Below are positions 44,016 to 51,924 of a stretch of 64,000 nt of DNA, one piece after another (within the stretch, counting starts at the first letter, position 1; each line of letters opens with the position of its first letter). The notes under the pieces are model-generated. The model did no database searches. It saw only the letters and a program-made list of their open reading frames with translations, and was not told where the DNA came from. Location: assembly GCA_964387075.1 (NCBI GenBank), contig CAYLVB010000003.1, positions 62,001-126,000 of the forward strand, in the 5' to 3' direction. The position numbers and the translations under genes were made by a program. The stretch is from PALSA-968 sp964387075 (lineage in GTDB: Bacteria > Bacteroidota > Bacteroidia > B-17B0 > Aurantibacillaceae).

Positions 44016-45230
44016 ATGTGTAATTTTACTTTCTATAAAGCTACCAAATTTACCACCATGATCCCAAATGTTGCCGATCTCACCTCTGACCACAAATTGA
44101 TCGCCCAATTATTCGACTCACAACCGGATTCGGTCATGTGGTATACTCCAAAATTCGCTAACGATAATAAAAATGTTCCCATAGATTTCCTGGTTGGTTT
44201 TGCGAATTCTGCTGCTTGCAGTGTGTTAAAGGTAACCAAACACGCATTAAACGGGGCAAGTCTGCTCGCTACTACTCTAATAGATGAACAAACCAAAAAA
44301 AATATTTGGGAGCAATGCCTAGAGGTTTGGCAAACAGGCAACCATAAAGAATTTACCTACTATGTTCCCGGCGCGCAAAAATATTTTTGTACACAAAGAA
44401 GCAAATTGCTAAATGGTATTTTGAGCCTTACCCGCGACCATACTAAATTTATTGAAGAGCATAACCAGTTTCAACATCAGGCCAAATTATTAAATCAAAT
44501 CATCGAATCGTCTGTAAGCGGTATTTGTCTTTATGAGGCCATTCGTGATAACCAGGGTAAAATAAGAGACTTCAGAATGAAATTAGCAAATCAACGAAGT
44601 TCTGAAATTATCGCATTCTCCCTGGAAGAAATGCAAAAATACACGGTTAAAGAATTAATGGTGATCAGGGGTCAATCTAATTTATGGCCCACGCTGGTCC
44701 ATGTTGTTGAAACCGGTGAGCCCGTATATATGGAATACTTCGCTGAAGCCAGGCAACAATGGGTTGCATTTTCAATTAAGAAATTCGAAGATGGTTATTT
44801 ACTGAATTACTTTGACATTACAGAAAGAAAAAATCTCGAAAAGAGAGCGCACAACCAGGCGGAAATGCTCAGCGGGATATTAAATGCTTCGATAACCGGT
44901 TTGATGACGCTGGAAGCCATTTATTCTCCTTCGGGTAAGGTAGAGGACTTCAAATTTGTTCTGTTGAATAAAGCGGCGGAAAAGTCCTTAGGCCTAACAG
45001 ACGATGACAAAAACAAAACTTATAACGCCGCGTTCCCGAGTGGCAAATCAAACGGTTTCTTCGACCTTTATGTAAACGTACTTCAAACCGGCATTCCTGT
45101 CAGTAAAGAGTTTTTTTATAAAGGTGATCGTTATAACGGCTGGTATTACATTTCTGTTTCTAAAATGAATGAAACCACATTAGTGCAGTCTTTTTCAGAT
45201 ATAACAAATTCAAAACTGGATAAGCATTAA
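44016..45230 (+). CDS. PAS-repeat protein without an output domain
   Basis: The 404-residue cytosolic protein is made of three PAS-like units (about 30-130, 155-275 and 285-400). The last two share LYEAIRDNQGKIRDFRMKLAN / LEAIYSPSGKVEDFKFVLLN and end in NYFDITERK / SFSDITNSK. This layout (EAI...DF.F.L.N..., FD.Y..V..TG) also matches the C-terminal PAS of the CheB-CheR fusion, so they are relatives. There is no kinase, cyclase or DNA-binding domain. An internal ATG at 44058 is an equally good start. It may act as a sensing partner. Confidence 0.75.
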   Translation: MCNFTFYKATKFTTMIPNVADLTSDHKLIAQLFDSQPDSVMWYTPKFANDNKNVPIDFLVGFANSAACSVLKVTKHALNGASLLATTLIDEQTKKNIWEQCLEVWQTGNHKEFTYYVPGAQKYFCTQRSKLLNGILSLTRDHTKFIEEHNQFQHQAKLLNQIIESSVSGICLYEAIRDNQGKIRDFRMKLANQRSSEIIAFSLEEMQKYTVKELMVIRGQSNLWPTLVHVVETGEPVYMEYFAEARQQWVAFSIKKFEDGYLLNYFDITERKNLEKRAHNQAEMLSGILNASITGLMTLEAIYSPSGKVEDFKFVLLNKAAEKSLGLTDDDKNKTYNAAFPSGKSNGFFDLYVNVLQTGIPVSKEFFYKGDRYNGWYYISVSKMNETTLVQSFSDITNSKLDKH

Positions 45231-45424
45231 TACTTAGAATACTCAGCACGTTGATCCCATTTAAGAAATATTAAAAAGAGTGCTCGCAAACAAATATTAT
45301 AATTCCTTTAATGCCTCTGCGAACTTGGGCATAATAGATCATCCCGAAAAGAAGCGAACCAAGGGGACATAATGGGGACGAAGGGGCCATTTCTCGGTTT
45401 AAGGAGCCAGCAAGGGGTCAAAAC

Positions 45425-45625
45425 ATGCTTATAAGGGTAATAATAGATCAGGCTAAAAGCTCAGTTACCAATTGGAGGAATATTGCTAAAGATATTGCCA
45501 TTCCCAAAGCTGAGCAGGACAGAATGAGTAAAGCATTTGAAAACTAAAAAGGACAACTTAAATCCAGCTTTTATGCTTTGTTAGAAGAAACAAAATTTAC
45601 CAGGGAATTCTTGGCTCAGGAGTAA
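45425..45625 (+). pseudogene. Decayed coding fragment, weakly HipA C-terminus-like
   Basis: A frame of 67 codons with an in-frame TAA at 45545 spells IIDQAKSSVTNWRNIAKDI and EQDRMSKAFEN before the stop, and SSFYALLEETKFTREFLAQE after it. The first part recalls the extreme C-terminus of HipA-type toxin kinases, from memory only. No start, no upstream domain and no HipB partner are present. Its position 128 bp from a tRNA-Leu suits an eroded island. Confidence 0.3.
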
Positions 45626-45715
45626 CTCAGATTGGCAGGGCCAACCATGCTCAAAAGGGAATATATTTTCCAATGCACAGCCGATTTGTCGAGGGAATTA
45701 GAGAAAAATAAAAAA

Positions 45716-45746
45716 GGGACTTCTCAAAATTCTATTGAGAAGTCCC
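45716..45746 (-). terminator. Strong terminator of tRNA-Leu(GAG)
   Basis: GGGACTTCTCAA (45716-45727) and TTGAGAAGTCCC (45735-45746) make a perfect 12-bp stem. On the minus strand TTTTTTATTTTT follows. Confidence 0.88.
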
Positions 45747-45752
45747 CTTTAG

Positions 45753-45833
45753 TACCCAGGAGGGGACTCGAACCCCTACACCTTACGGCATACGCACCTC
45801 AAGCGTACTTGTATACCATTCCAACACCTGGGC
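45753..45833 (-). tRNA. tRNA-Leu (anticodon GAG)
   Basis: This class II tRNA has 81 nt. The acceptor is GCCCAGG/CCTGGGT with a G-T first pair and discriminator A, the anticodon stem TACGC/GCGTA has loop TTGAGGT (anticodon GAG), the variable arm is TGCCGTAAGGTGT, and the T-arm is AGGGG-TTCGAGT-CCCCT. No encoded CCA. Upstream lie GC-rich hairpins at about 45841-45897 (CCGGC/GCCGG and GGCGGGG/CCCCGCC) of unknown role. Confidence 0.95.
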
Positions 45834-45976
45834 ATACTATCCGGCAACAGCCGGAACTAATGGCGGGGTTTAGCTCGCCATCGCGGGTTTCCCCGCCACA
45901 CTAGAGTGGTGCAAAAATACAATTTTTATGAGATTAAACCTTGCTTATATTTAGGCATCTAAATAAAAAAGACCCT

Positions 45977-46456
45977 ATGAAACACGCCCGATTTACACTC
46001 CTGCTCTCCGCCCTGATGATCCTTATCAGCAGTTTTTCTTTTGCCCAGCCCGGAAAGCGCAGGCACGCTCACCGTGCCATACGCAGAACAGCCGTGGTTT
46101 TGGTATACGCCCATAAACAGGTAAAAGAGAACAAAAATTTTACAGGTGATCTTGCACGGGCCGTACGTCACCAGCGTTACGCGCGCTTCCTATTCAAACA
46201 GGGGCATTTCGCCCGCGCTATACATCATTCGAGGCGCGCCCGTTTGCTCGCGTTCTCATCTATAAACGCCAATAAGGGGGTGGTGCAAAAAGACTGGGAA
46301 CCCAACAAAGATGAATATGGCAATAAGGCTGATGCCGAGGATTCAAATTTGGAAAAAGAACTTCCAAAAAATTCAGAAGGGCTAACCGACGAGCAACTGA
46401 TCATGCAGGAACTTACCGATGTAGATCTTGCCGAAGCCGCAGCCAACGATAAATAA
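45977..46456 (+). CDS. Small exported protein rich in His and Arg
   Basis: From the ATG at 45977 (preferred over one 36 nt upstream because it starts directly at the signal peptide) the protein has 159 residues: signal FTLLLSALMILISSFSFAQ, a His/Arg-rich helical segment with repeated RHQRYARFLFKQGHFARAIHHSRRARLLAF (two similar turns), then an acidic tail. No family is recognised; polyanion binding is only a guess from charge. It is followed by a bidirectional terminator shared with dnaK. Confidence 0.6.
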   Translation: MKHARFTLLLSALMILISSFSFAQPGKRRHAHRAIRRTAVVLVYAHKQVKENKNFTGDLARAVRHQRYARFLFKQGHFARAIHHSRRARLLAFSSINANKGVVQKDWEPNKDEYGNKADAEDSNLEKELPKNSEGLTDEQLIMQELTDVDLAEAAANDK

Positions 46457-46477
46457 TTTGAATTTATGCCATGAAAA

Positions 46478-46507
46478 AACCCTGAGGTCTATGACTTCAG
46501 GGTTTTT
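46478..46507. terminator. Bidirectional terminator between the small exported gene and dnaK
   Basis: AACCCTGAGGTC (46478-46489) and GACTTCAGGGTT (46493-46504) pair with one wobble around a 3-nt loop. TTTTTGTTTTT follows on the plus strand and a T-run on the minus strand, serving both convergent genes. Confidence 0.85.
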
Positions 46508-46528
46508 GTTTTTATTGTTTCTAAAAAA

Positions 46529-48445
46529 TTACTTCTTTTCGTCCTTCACTTCCTCGTAGTTCACATCCTGCACGTTGTCGGTGCTGTTTGTGTTCGAGTT
46601 ATTATCCTGCTGCGGACCTTGCTGTTGTTGGTTTTGCTGCGCGTTCATAGCTTCATACATCTCCTTCGAGGCTGCTTCCCAGGCCTTGTTCATGCCTTCT
46701 AAAGCGGGCTCTATCTTCGCGAGATCTTTCGCGGCATGCGCGTCTTTCAGTTCTTTCAGCGCGCCTTCGATATTGGCTTTCTTATCCGCTGGAATTTTAT
46801 CACCGTAATCTTTCAGTTGTTTTTCTGTCTGGAAGATCAGCGCATCAGCCGCGTTCAGTTTCTCAACTTCTTCTTTGGCCTTTTTATCAGATTCCGCATT
46901 CGCTTCGGCTTCGCGCTTCATTTTCTCAATATCTTCCTTGCTCAGCCCTGAGCTGGCCTCTATACGGATGTTCTGCGTTTTACCGGTTGCTTTATCTTTT
47001 GCCGATACACTTAGGATCCCGTTCGCGTCAATGTCGAACATCACTTCGATCTGCGGCACTCCGCGTGGTGCGGGTGGAATTCCATCAAGGTTGAACTGGC
47101 CAATGGTGCGGTTATCTTTCGCCATCGGGCGCTCTCCCTGCAACACATGTAATTGTACCGAAGGCTGATTATCGCTCGCCGTAGAGAAAGTTTCTGTTTT
47201 CTTGGTTGGTATCGTTGTATTCGCTTCGATTAATTTGGTGAAAACACCGCCATAAGTTTCAATTCCTAAAGAAAGCGGAGTAACATCCAATAACAACACA
47301 TCTTTTACGTCTCCGGTCAACACACCACCCTGGATCGCAGCGCCAATGGCCACTACCTCGTCCGGGTTCACACCTTTGTTAGGCGCTTTGCCGAAGAATT
47401 TTTCTACAGCGGCCTGTATCGCGGGGATACGGGTTGAACCTCCAACCAAAATGATCTCATGAATATCACTTGTACTCAATCCTGCGTTCTTCAAAGCAGA
47501 ACGACAAGGCTCGATAGTACGCTGGATCAAAGAATCTGCTAACTGCTCAAACTTAGAGCGTGTAAGGGATTTCACTAAGTGTTTAGGAATTCCGTTAACT
47601 GGCATGATGTACGGTAAGTTGATCTCTGAAGTTGTTGTGCTCGATAATTCGATCTTCGCTTTCTCCGCAGCTTCCTTCAACCGCTGTAGGGCCATAGGGT
47701 CCTGGCGCAGGTCAACGCCCTCATCTTTTTTAAATTCATCCGCCAGCCAGTCAATGATCACCTGGTCAAAGTCATCACCGCCTAAGTGTGTATCACCGTC
47801 GGTTGATTTTACTTCAAACACGCCATCACCTAATTCCAAAACACTTACGTCATGGGTACCTCCGCCGCAGTCGAACACAACAATTTTCATGTCCTTGTTC
47901 TTCTTATCCATACCGTAAGCGAGTGCCGCCGCGGTAGGCTCGTTGATAATGCGGCGAACTTTTAAGCCTGCGATCTCGCCGGCTTCCTTGGTAGCCTGGC
48001 GTTGTGCATCGTTAAAGTAGGCAGGCACGGTAATAACCGCCTCGGTAACCTCGTGGCCTAAGAAATCTTCGGCAGTCTTCTTCATCTTTTGCAAAATGAT
48101 GGCCGATATCTCCTGGGCTGTATATTTTCGGTCGTCGATCTCTACGCGTGGGGTATTGCCATCGCCTTTTAAAACCGCGTAAGGCATACGCTTGATCTCT
48201 TTTGCGCTCTCGTCATAGGTAAGCCCCATGAAACGCTTGATGGAGTAAATTGTCTTTCTTGGGTTTGTAATTGCTTGACGCTTAGCGGGATCGCCCACTT
48301 TACGCTCGCCACCCTCTACAAACGCTACCACGCTGGGCGTAGTACGTTTTCCTTCGTTATTTGCTATAACCACGGGCTCGCTGCCTTCCATAACGGCCAC
48401 GCATGAGTTGGTGGTTCCTAAGTCTATTCCAATGATCTTTGCCAT
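46529..48445 (-). CDS. dnaK: Molecular chaperone DnaK (Hsp70)
   Basis: The 638-residue Hsp70 has the ATPase domain (1-380: IGIDLGTTNSCVAVMEG, DLGGGT-like VFDCGGGTHDVSV, EIILVGGSTRIPAIQ), the linker DVLLLDVTPLSLGIET, the substrate-binding domain (about 395-500) and a helical lid ending in a Gln/Asn-rich tail and VNYEEVKDEKK. The usual DLGGGT is DCGGGT here, a tolerated variant. grpE and dnaJ are not adjacent. The upstream gap holds operator-like repeats and a -24/-12-like promoter. Confidence 0.98.
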   Translation of the reverse strand: MAKIIGIDLGTTNSCVAVMEGSEPVVIANNEGKRTTPSVVAFVEGGERKVGDPAKRQAITNPRKTIYSIKRFMGLTYDESAKEIKRMPYAVLKGDGNTPRVEIDDRKYTAQEISAIILQKMKKTAEDFLGHEVTEAVITVPAYFNDAQRQATKEAGEIAGLKVRRIINEPTAAALAYGMDKKNKDMKIVVFDCGGGTHDVSVLELGDGVFEVKSTDGDTHLGGDDFDQVIIDWLADEFKKDEGVDLRQDPMALQRLKEAAEKAKIELSSTTTSEINLPYIMPVNGIPKHLVKSLTRSKFEQLADSLIQRTIEPCRSALKNAGLSTSDIHEIILVGGSTRIPAIQAAVEKFFGKAPNKGVNPDEVVAIGAAIQGGVLTGDVKDVLLLDVTPLSLGIETYGGVFTKLIEANTTIPTKKTETFSTASDNQPSVQLHVLQGERPMAKDNRTIGQFNLDGIPPAPRGVPQIEVMFDIDANGILSVSAKDKATGKTQNIRIEASSGLSKEDIEKMKREAEANAESDKKAKEEVEKLNAADALIFQTEKQLKDYGDKIPADKKANIEGALKELKDAHAAKDLAKIEPALEGMNKAWEAASKEMYEAMNAQQNQQQQGPQQDNNSNTNSTDNVQDVNYEEVKDEKK

Positions 48446-48479
48446 TTTTATTCAATATTTTACGTTCGTTTGGCTAAAG

Positions 48480-48495
48480 TCAATGATTGTGCCAA
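48480..48495 (-). promoter_or_regulatory. -24/-12-like (sigma-54-type) promoter candidate of dnaK
   Basis: On the minus strand TTGGCAC, five bases and TTGA lie 35 nt before the dnaK ATG. The sigma-54 consensus is TTGGCAC-N5-TTGC, so only the final C differs. No perfect TAnnTTTG is present in this gap. Confidence 0.45.
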
Positions 48496-48506
48496 GGGGG
48501 GTATTA

Positions 48507-48537
48507 CTGACAAGCTGTCAGAATAGCCTATTGACAG
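48507..48537. promoter_or_regulatory. Operator-like repeat array upstream of dnaK
   Basis: CTGACA-AGC-TGTCAG (48507-48521) is a perfect palindrome. Its right half-site CTGTCA (48515-48520) also pairs with TGACAG at 48532-48537, giving three TGTCA half-sites within 31 bp, the first 12 bp upstream of the -24 element. The CIRCE element (HrcA) is not present. Confidence 0.5.
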
Positions 48538-49592
48538 GGAAGAAAGCCTCCGCCGGCACCATAAAAGCGAAGCGGGCAGGAAAGTTGATCGGAGGCGAGC
48601 CTGTCTACGGCATCATTATGGTTTCTTTTGCGTAGTTTATACTCACGGCGACTCGAAAAAACCCCTACGCCGCCGTTGATATTGGTATAGCTCGGTTTTT
48701 CCTGCGACATGGTAGTAGTGGTAGTAACCTGGTTGTAAAGCGCAAGATCAAACCCTGCCCCATTGAGCAAAAAGTGGATGCTGTCAGCTGTGCGATGTGT
48801 AATATCTGAATTGATCCCCAGGCGCTCGCTTATGTTGAACAACATCACATCGCCCGAAAAAGAAAGATCGATCTCTTCATTGCCCGATTGTGTATTTGTA
48901 TATTGTATTCCAAGATCAAAATCGGCGCTTTTAGGAACAGGATTGGGGTTAGAAGTAAGGTATTCCGTATAAAAAAAGCGCATTTTCAATCCGCAAACAC
49001 CCGCGTTGGCCGGAGAGGCGTATTTACATTTTACGCTACCGTGGGTCACAAAGTTAACAGGAGAATAGGCCGAGGTCATTTGACTGCCCTGCTGCCCGTA
49101 AATAAGCTTGGTAGAGAAATCACGTACAAGACTCACGGCGCTTGAAGAGAAATCGGCTCCCGTGCGATTATTATGTATCAGCAGTTTGTATTGGCTTCCA
49201 TCATCATAAATAGCGTGGGTGGTCATGTACAATAATTGGTTGCTGTCGAACACGCCTGCATCGGTAGTAACAAAGGTTTCCGTGAGCACGATCTCCATGT
49301 TTGAAGTGGCTGGCGCGTCCACCGAAACGGGGATGCCATTCTTGATGCGCTGCAGACTAACCTTTAGTTCGCCCGGTTTATACCATGAAGAATCCGGATT
49401 CTGTGCCATAGTAAAAGCATCTCCCTCACCTAAGAATACACGTTGCACACGCACATACTGCGTGCTCGCATCCTGGTCGAGAAGACCATATACGCAAACG
49501 CTCTCTTTGTAGGGGGCCAGTATATCCAGCGTATTGTGGCAGCTGACGAAAATACCGACAGTTAAAGCTATGAAAATGACCCTTTTTAGCAT
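48528..49592 (-). CDS. Lipoprotein of unknown function (DUF4249-like?)
   Basis: The 354-residue lipoprotein has lipobox GIFVSCHN (Cys about 18). The body begins APYKESVCVYGLLDQDASTQYVRVQRVFLGEG and ends with a conserved-looking GGVGVFSSRREYKLRKRN, both reminiscent of DUF4249 proteins, which are usually encoded near TonB receptors. No receptor is adjacent here. It ends 82 bp from the dnaK start, and its last codons overlap the operator-like repeats. Confidence 0.65.
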   Translation of the reverse strand: MLKRVIFIALTVGIFVSCHNTLDILAPYKESVCVYGLLDQDASTQYVRVQRVFLGEGDAFTMAQNPDSSWYKPGELKVSLQRIKNGIPVSVDAPATSNMEIVLTETFVTTDAGVFDSNQLLYMTTHAIYDDGSQYKLLIHNNRTGADFSSSAVSLVRDFSTKLIYGQQGSQMTSAYSPVNFVTHGSVKCKYASPANAGVCGLKMRFFYTEYLTSNPNPVPKSADFDLGIQYTNTQSGNEEIDLSFSGDVMLFNISERLGINSDITHRTADSIHFLLNGAGFDLALYNQVTTTTTMSQEKPSYTNINGGVGVFSSRREYKLRKRNHNDAVDRLASDQLSCPLRFYGAGGGFLPCQ

Positions 49593-49637
49593 GGGCTACA
49601 AAAGTAAGTTTTTTATCGCTCAAAATTAATTAATGGC

Positions 49638-49645
49638 TACATTTG
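49638..49645 (+). promoter_or_regulatory. TACATTTG -7 element of panB
   Basis: This is an exact TAnnTTTG match 55 nt before the panB ATG. Confidence 0.45.
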
Positions 49646-49700
49646 TTTCCCCCTTTTGGCCAATAACTTGGTAAATGGCGGGATTTAACCAATAAGTGGC

Positions 49701-50519
49701 ATGTCGGCAGCAAAAAAGGAGTTTAAAAAGATAACCACCCACACCCTCCAGGAGATGAAGAACCTGGGCGAAAAGATCTCTATGCTTACCGCATACGACT
49801 TCACCATGGCCCGTATCCTCGACCACGCCGGCATTGACGTGCTTTTGGTGGGCGACAGCGCCGGTAACGTAATGCACGGCCATGAAACTACACTGCCCGT
49901 AACTTTAGATCAAATGATCCACCACGCCGCTTCGGTAGTTAGGGCTATAGACAGGGCGCTTATTGTGGTTGACCTTCCCTTTGGATCTTACCAGGGAAAT
50001 TCCAAGGAAGCTTTGAATTCTGCAATTCGAATTATGAAAGAAAGTGGGGCCCACGCGGTGAAGCTGGAGGGCGGCAAAGAAGTAAAAGAATCGATTGAAA
50101 GAATTTTGAGTGCCGGGATACCCGTCATGGGACATTTAGGATTAACCCCGCAATCGATATACAAGTTCGGAACTTACACCGTACGTGCTAAAGAAAAAGA
50201 AGAGGCCAAGCAATTGGTTGAGAACGCGCATATTTTAGAAAAGACCGGTTGCTTTGCTTTGGTTGTAGAAAAGATACCGGCCAAATTAGCGGGACAGGTT
50301 GCAAACGAATTACAAATTCCGGTAATAGGTATTGGCGCCGGCAATAAAGTTGACGGACAGGTTTTGGTTACACATGATATGTTGGGCATGACCAACGAAT
50401 TCAACCCGCGCTTTTTAAGAAGGTACGCCAACTTGTATGATGATATGGTTAGCGCCACGAAGAATTACATCAAAGATGTAAAATCGAAAGATTTCCCGAA
50501 CAATAAAGAGCAATATTGA
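49701..50519 (+). CDS. panB: 3-methyl-2-oxobutanoate hydroxymethyltransferase
   Basis: PanB makes ketopantoate, the first committed step of pantothenate and CoA synthesis. This 272-residue TIM-barrel enzyme has MLTAYDFTMARILDHAGIDVLLVGDSAGNVMHGHETT (metal-binding Asp residues), VKLEGGKE, GHLGLTPQS and IPVIGIGAGNKVDGQVLV. The length is normal. panC and panD are not adjacent. The stop codon TGA overlaps the left arm of the inverted repeat that brackets the next gene. Confidence 0.97.
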   Translation: MSAAKKEFKKITTHTLQEMKNLGEKISMLTAYDFTMARILDHAGIDVLLVGDSAGNVMHGHETTLPVTLDQMIHHAASVVRAIDRALIVVDLPFGSYQGNSKEALNSAIRIMKESGAHAVKLEGGKEVKESIERILSAGIPVMGHLGLTPQSIYKFGTYTVRAKEKEEAKQLVENAHILEKTGCFALVVEKIPAKLAGQVANELQIPVIGIGAGNKVDGQVLVTHDMLGMTNEFNPRFLRRYANLYDDMVSATKNYIKDVKSKDFPNNKEQY

Positions 50520-50931
50520 TTTACGATTTGATACTTTACAATTTTTAGATTTATGAATTCCGAGATGTTAAAGATCAGAACATTTAATTTTGGATTAAGT
50601 GTTATGAAAATGGTGGATGAATTACCTAAATATAAGTCTCATGATGTGGTTAGTTATCAATTATTGAAATCCAGCACCTCTGTTGGAGCCAATTATCGGG
50701 CTGCCTGTAAAGCCAAATCAACTCCTGATTTTATAAATAAACTCAAAATAGTTGAGGAAGAAGCCGATGAGTCTGAGTACTGGTTGGATCTACTGAAAGC
50801 ATACGGAAAAGGAGAAGAAAAATTAATTCTACCTTTATTAAAAGAAGCTGGTGAATTAAATAAAATATTTTCAGCCTCCGCGCGTACCGCCAAATTGAAT
50901 AGCAAAATAAAAAATAATTAGATCGTAAATC
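50518..50931. repeat. Inverted repeat bracketing the four-helix-bundle gene
   Basis: GATTTACGAT (50518-50527) and ATCGTAAATC (50922-50931) are perfect 10-bp inverted arms. The left arm begins within the panB stop codon and the right arm begins within 1 bp of the four-helix-bundle stop, so they delimit a 414-bp cassette. 23S rRNA intervening sequences similarly carry such an ORF between pairing ends. Confidence 0.7.
50553..50921 (+). CDS. Four-helix-bundle protein (23S rRNA-IVP/S23 family)
   Basis: This 122-residue all-helical protein has the family pattern FGLSVMKMVDELPKYKSHDVVSYQLLKSSTSVGANYRAA followed by FINKLKIVEEEADESEYWLDLL. The family was first found as ORFs inside intervening sequences of 23S rRNA genes; free-standing copies are frequent in Bacteroidota, with unknown function. 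Here there is no rRNA, and the gene sits between panB and the AhpD-like gene within a 10-bp inverted repeat. The length is typical (about 115-125). Confidence 0.88.
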   Translation: MNSEMLKIRTFNFGLSVMKMVDELPKYKSHDVVSYQLLKSSTSVGANYRAACKAKSTPDFINKLKIVEEEADESEYWLDLLKAYGKGEEKLILPLLKEAGELNKIFSASARTAKLNSKIKNN

Positions 50932-50953
50932 CCAAAATCGTCAATTTTCGGAG

Positions 50954-51301
50954 ATGGATGCCAAAGTAAAAGAATTTAATGACTATCGTGCCAAGATGAA
51001 CGAACTTATTTTGAGCAAGGACAATCTTGTTCTCAAAAGACTTTACAACTTAGATTCCAATACCTACGCCGAAGGCGCACTCCCGGTAAAAACAAAAGAA
51101 ATGTTGGGCCTTGTGGCAAGCATGGTTTTGCGTTGCGACGACTGTATCAAATATCATTTGGAAAAATGCAAGGAGAACGGCGTTGATACCAAAGAACTGT
51201 ATGAGATCTTTGCGGTGGCCAATATTGTGGGAGGAACCATTGTCATTCCACACACCCGCCGCGCTGCCGAATACTGGGAAGCTTTACAGCAGAATGAATG
51301 A
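50954..51301 (+). CDS. Carboxymuconolactone decarboxylase/AhpD-like protein
   Basis: The 115-residue helical protein belongs to the CMD/AhpD family. It has the redox-type motif ASMVLRCDDCIKYHLEKC (CxxC about 57-60 plus His), which in AhpD gives peroxidase/disulfide activity. It is the first gene of a coupled set, with its stop overlapping the carrier-protein start by 4 bp. A pathway role with the downstream carrier and adenylation proteins is inferred only from coupling. Confidence 0.88.
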   Translation: MDAKVKEFNDYRAKMNELILSKDNLVLKRLYNLDSNTYAEGALPVKTKEMLGLVASMVLRCDDCIKYHLEKCKENGVDTKELYEIFAVANIVGGTIVIPHTRRAAEYWEALQQNE

Positions 51302-51546
51302 GTTTTAGTCCGCCAGAGATAGAAAAGATCATTTCTGAAAAGATCTTCGCGCTCACGCGTAAAAAAATTTCATCGCCACAGGAAGAGCTCATTGAAAGCG
51401 GCACACTTTCTTCCATCACCATGGCGGAACTGGCCGTTGAGCTTGAAAAAACATTTTCCGTGTCCTTAAATTTCATGGAGGTGGGTAAAGAGAATTTCAG
51501 AAGCGTGGATTCCCTGAAACGCCTGCTCCTTCAAAAATTACATTGA
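51298..51546 (+). CDS. Acyl/aminoacyl carrier protein (DltC-like)
   Basis: The 82-residue carrier domain has helix I (IEKIISEKIFALTRKK) and the attachment motif SGTLSSITMAELAVELE. Ser39 aligns with the phosphopantetheine serine, but the preceding Asp of the usual DS(L/M/F) motif is Ser38. Size and the loop resemble D-alanyl carrier proteins more than fatty-acid ACP. It overlaps the AhpD-like gene by 4 bp and lies 6 bp before the DoxX-like gene. The adenylating enzyme that presumably loads it is two genes on. Confidence 0.8.
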   Translation: MSFSPPEIEKIISEKIFALTRKKISSPQEELIESGTLSSITMAELAVELEKTFSVSLNFMEVGKENFRSVDSLKRLLLQKLH

Positions 51547-51552
51547 TCTTTT

Positions 51553-51924
51553 ATGCGCCGTTTCTCTTTATACAGTATGGCGCTTCTCTACATTGTTGCA
51601 GGGATCAATCATTTCGTAAACCCCGCATTCTACCAAAAGATAATGCCACCGTATTTGCCATACCACTCCTTTTTGATATTTATCAGCGGCGTTTTTGAAA
51701 TTCTATTTGCGCTACTGCTCTTCCTGGTCAAAACACGTCGCATCGGTGCCTGGCTTATTATTTTACTTTTGATCTTCATTTTACCCGCCAACGTACAAAT
51801 GGCAGTAGATCTTTATAAGAACGGCCACCCGTATTTATGGGTATCTATTTTACGCTTGCCATTGCAATTTGTATTAATTTGGTGGGCGCTTTCATTTACT
51901 AAAAAACAGGGCCATGTACTTTGA
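51553..51924 (+). CDS. DoxX-like small membrane protein
   Basis: The 123-residue protein has four membrane helices. The opening LYIVAGINHFVNPAFYQKIMPPYLPYHSFLIFISGVFEILFALLL is typical of the DoxX/DoxD-like group. These proteins are implicated in redox processes in a few species and are otherwise unknown. Its end overlaps the adenylation-enzyme start by 11 bp. Confidence 0.8.
   Translation: MRRFSLYSMALLYIVAGINHFVNPAFYQKIMPPYLPYHSFLIFISGVFEILFALLLFLVKTRRIGAWLIILLLIFILPANVQMAVDLYKNGHPYLWVSILRLPLQFVLIWWALSFTKKQGHVL

Larger units (their letters stand above)
45231..45752. other. Gene-poor stretch with decayed sequence
   Basis: About 520 bp contain no intact gene. Around 45361-45387 there is a GGGGAC-rich repetitive segment (AAGGGGACAT, GGGGACGAAGGGG) of the kind often found near REP/Y1 transposase loci. 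A decayed coding fragment covers 45425-45625 and a tRNA terminator lies at the end. Confidence 0.5.

Noticed and set aside
45632..45904. 90-residue plus-strand frame
   Set aside because: It reads antisense through tRNA-Leu(GAG) and its terminator.
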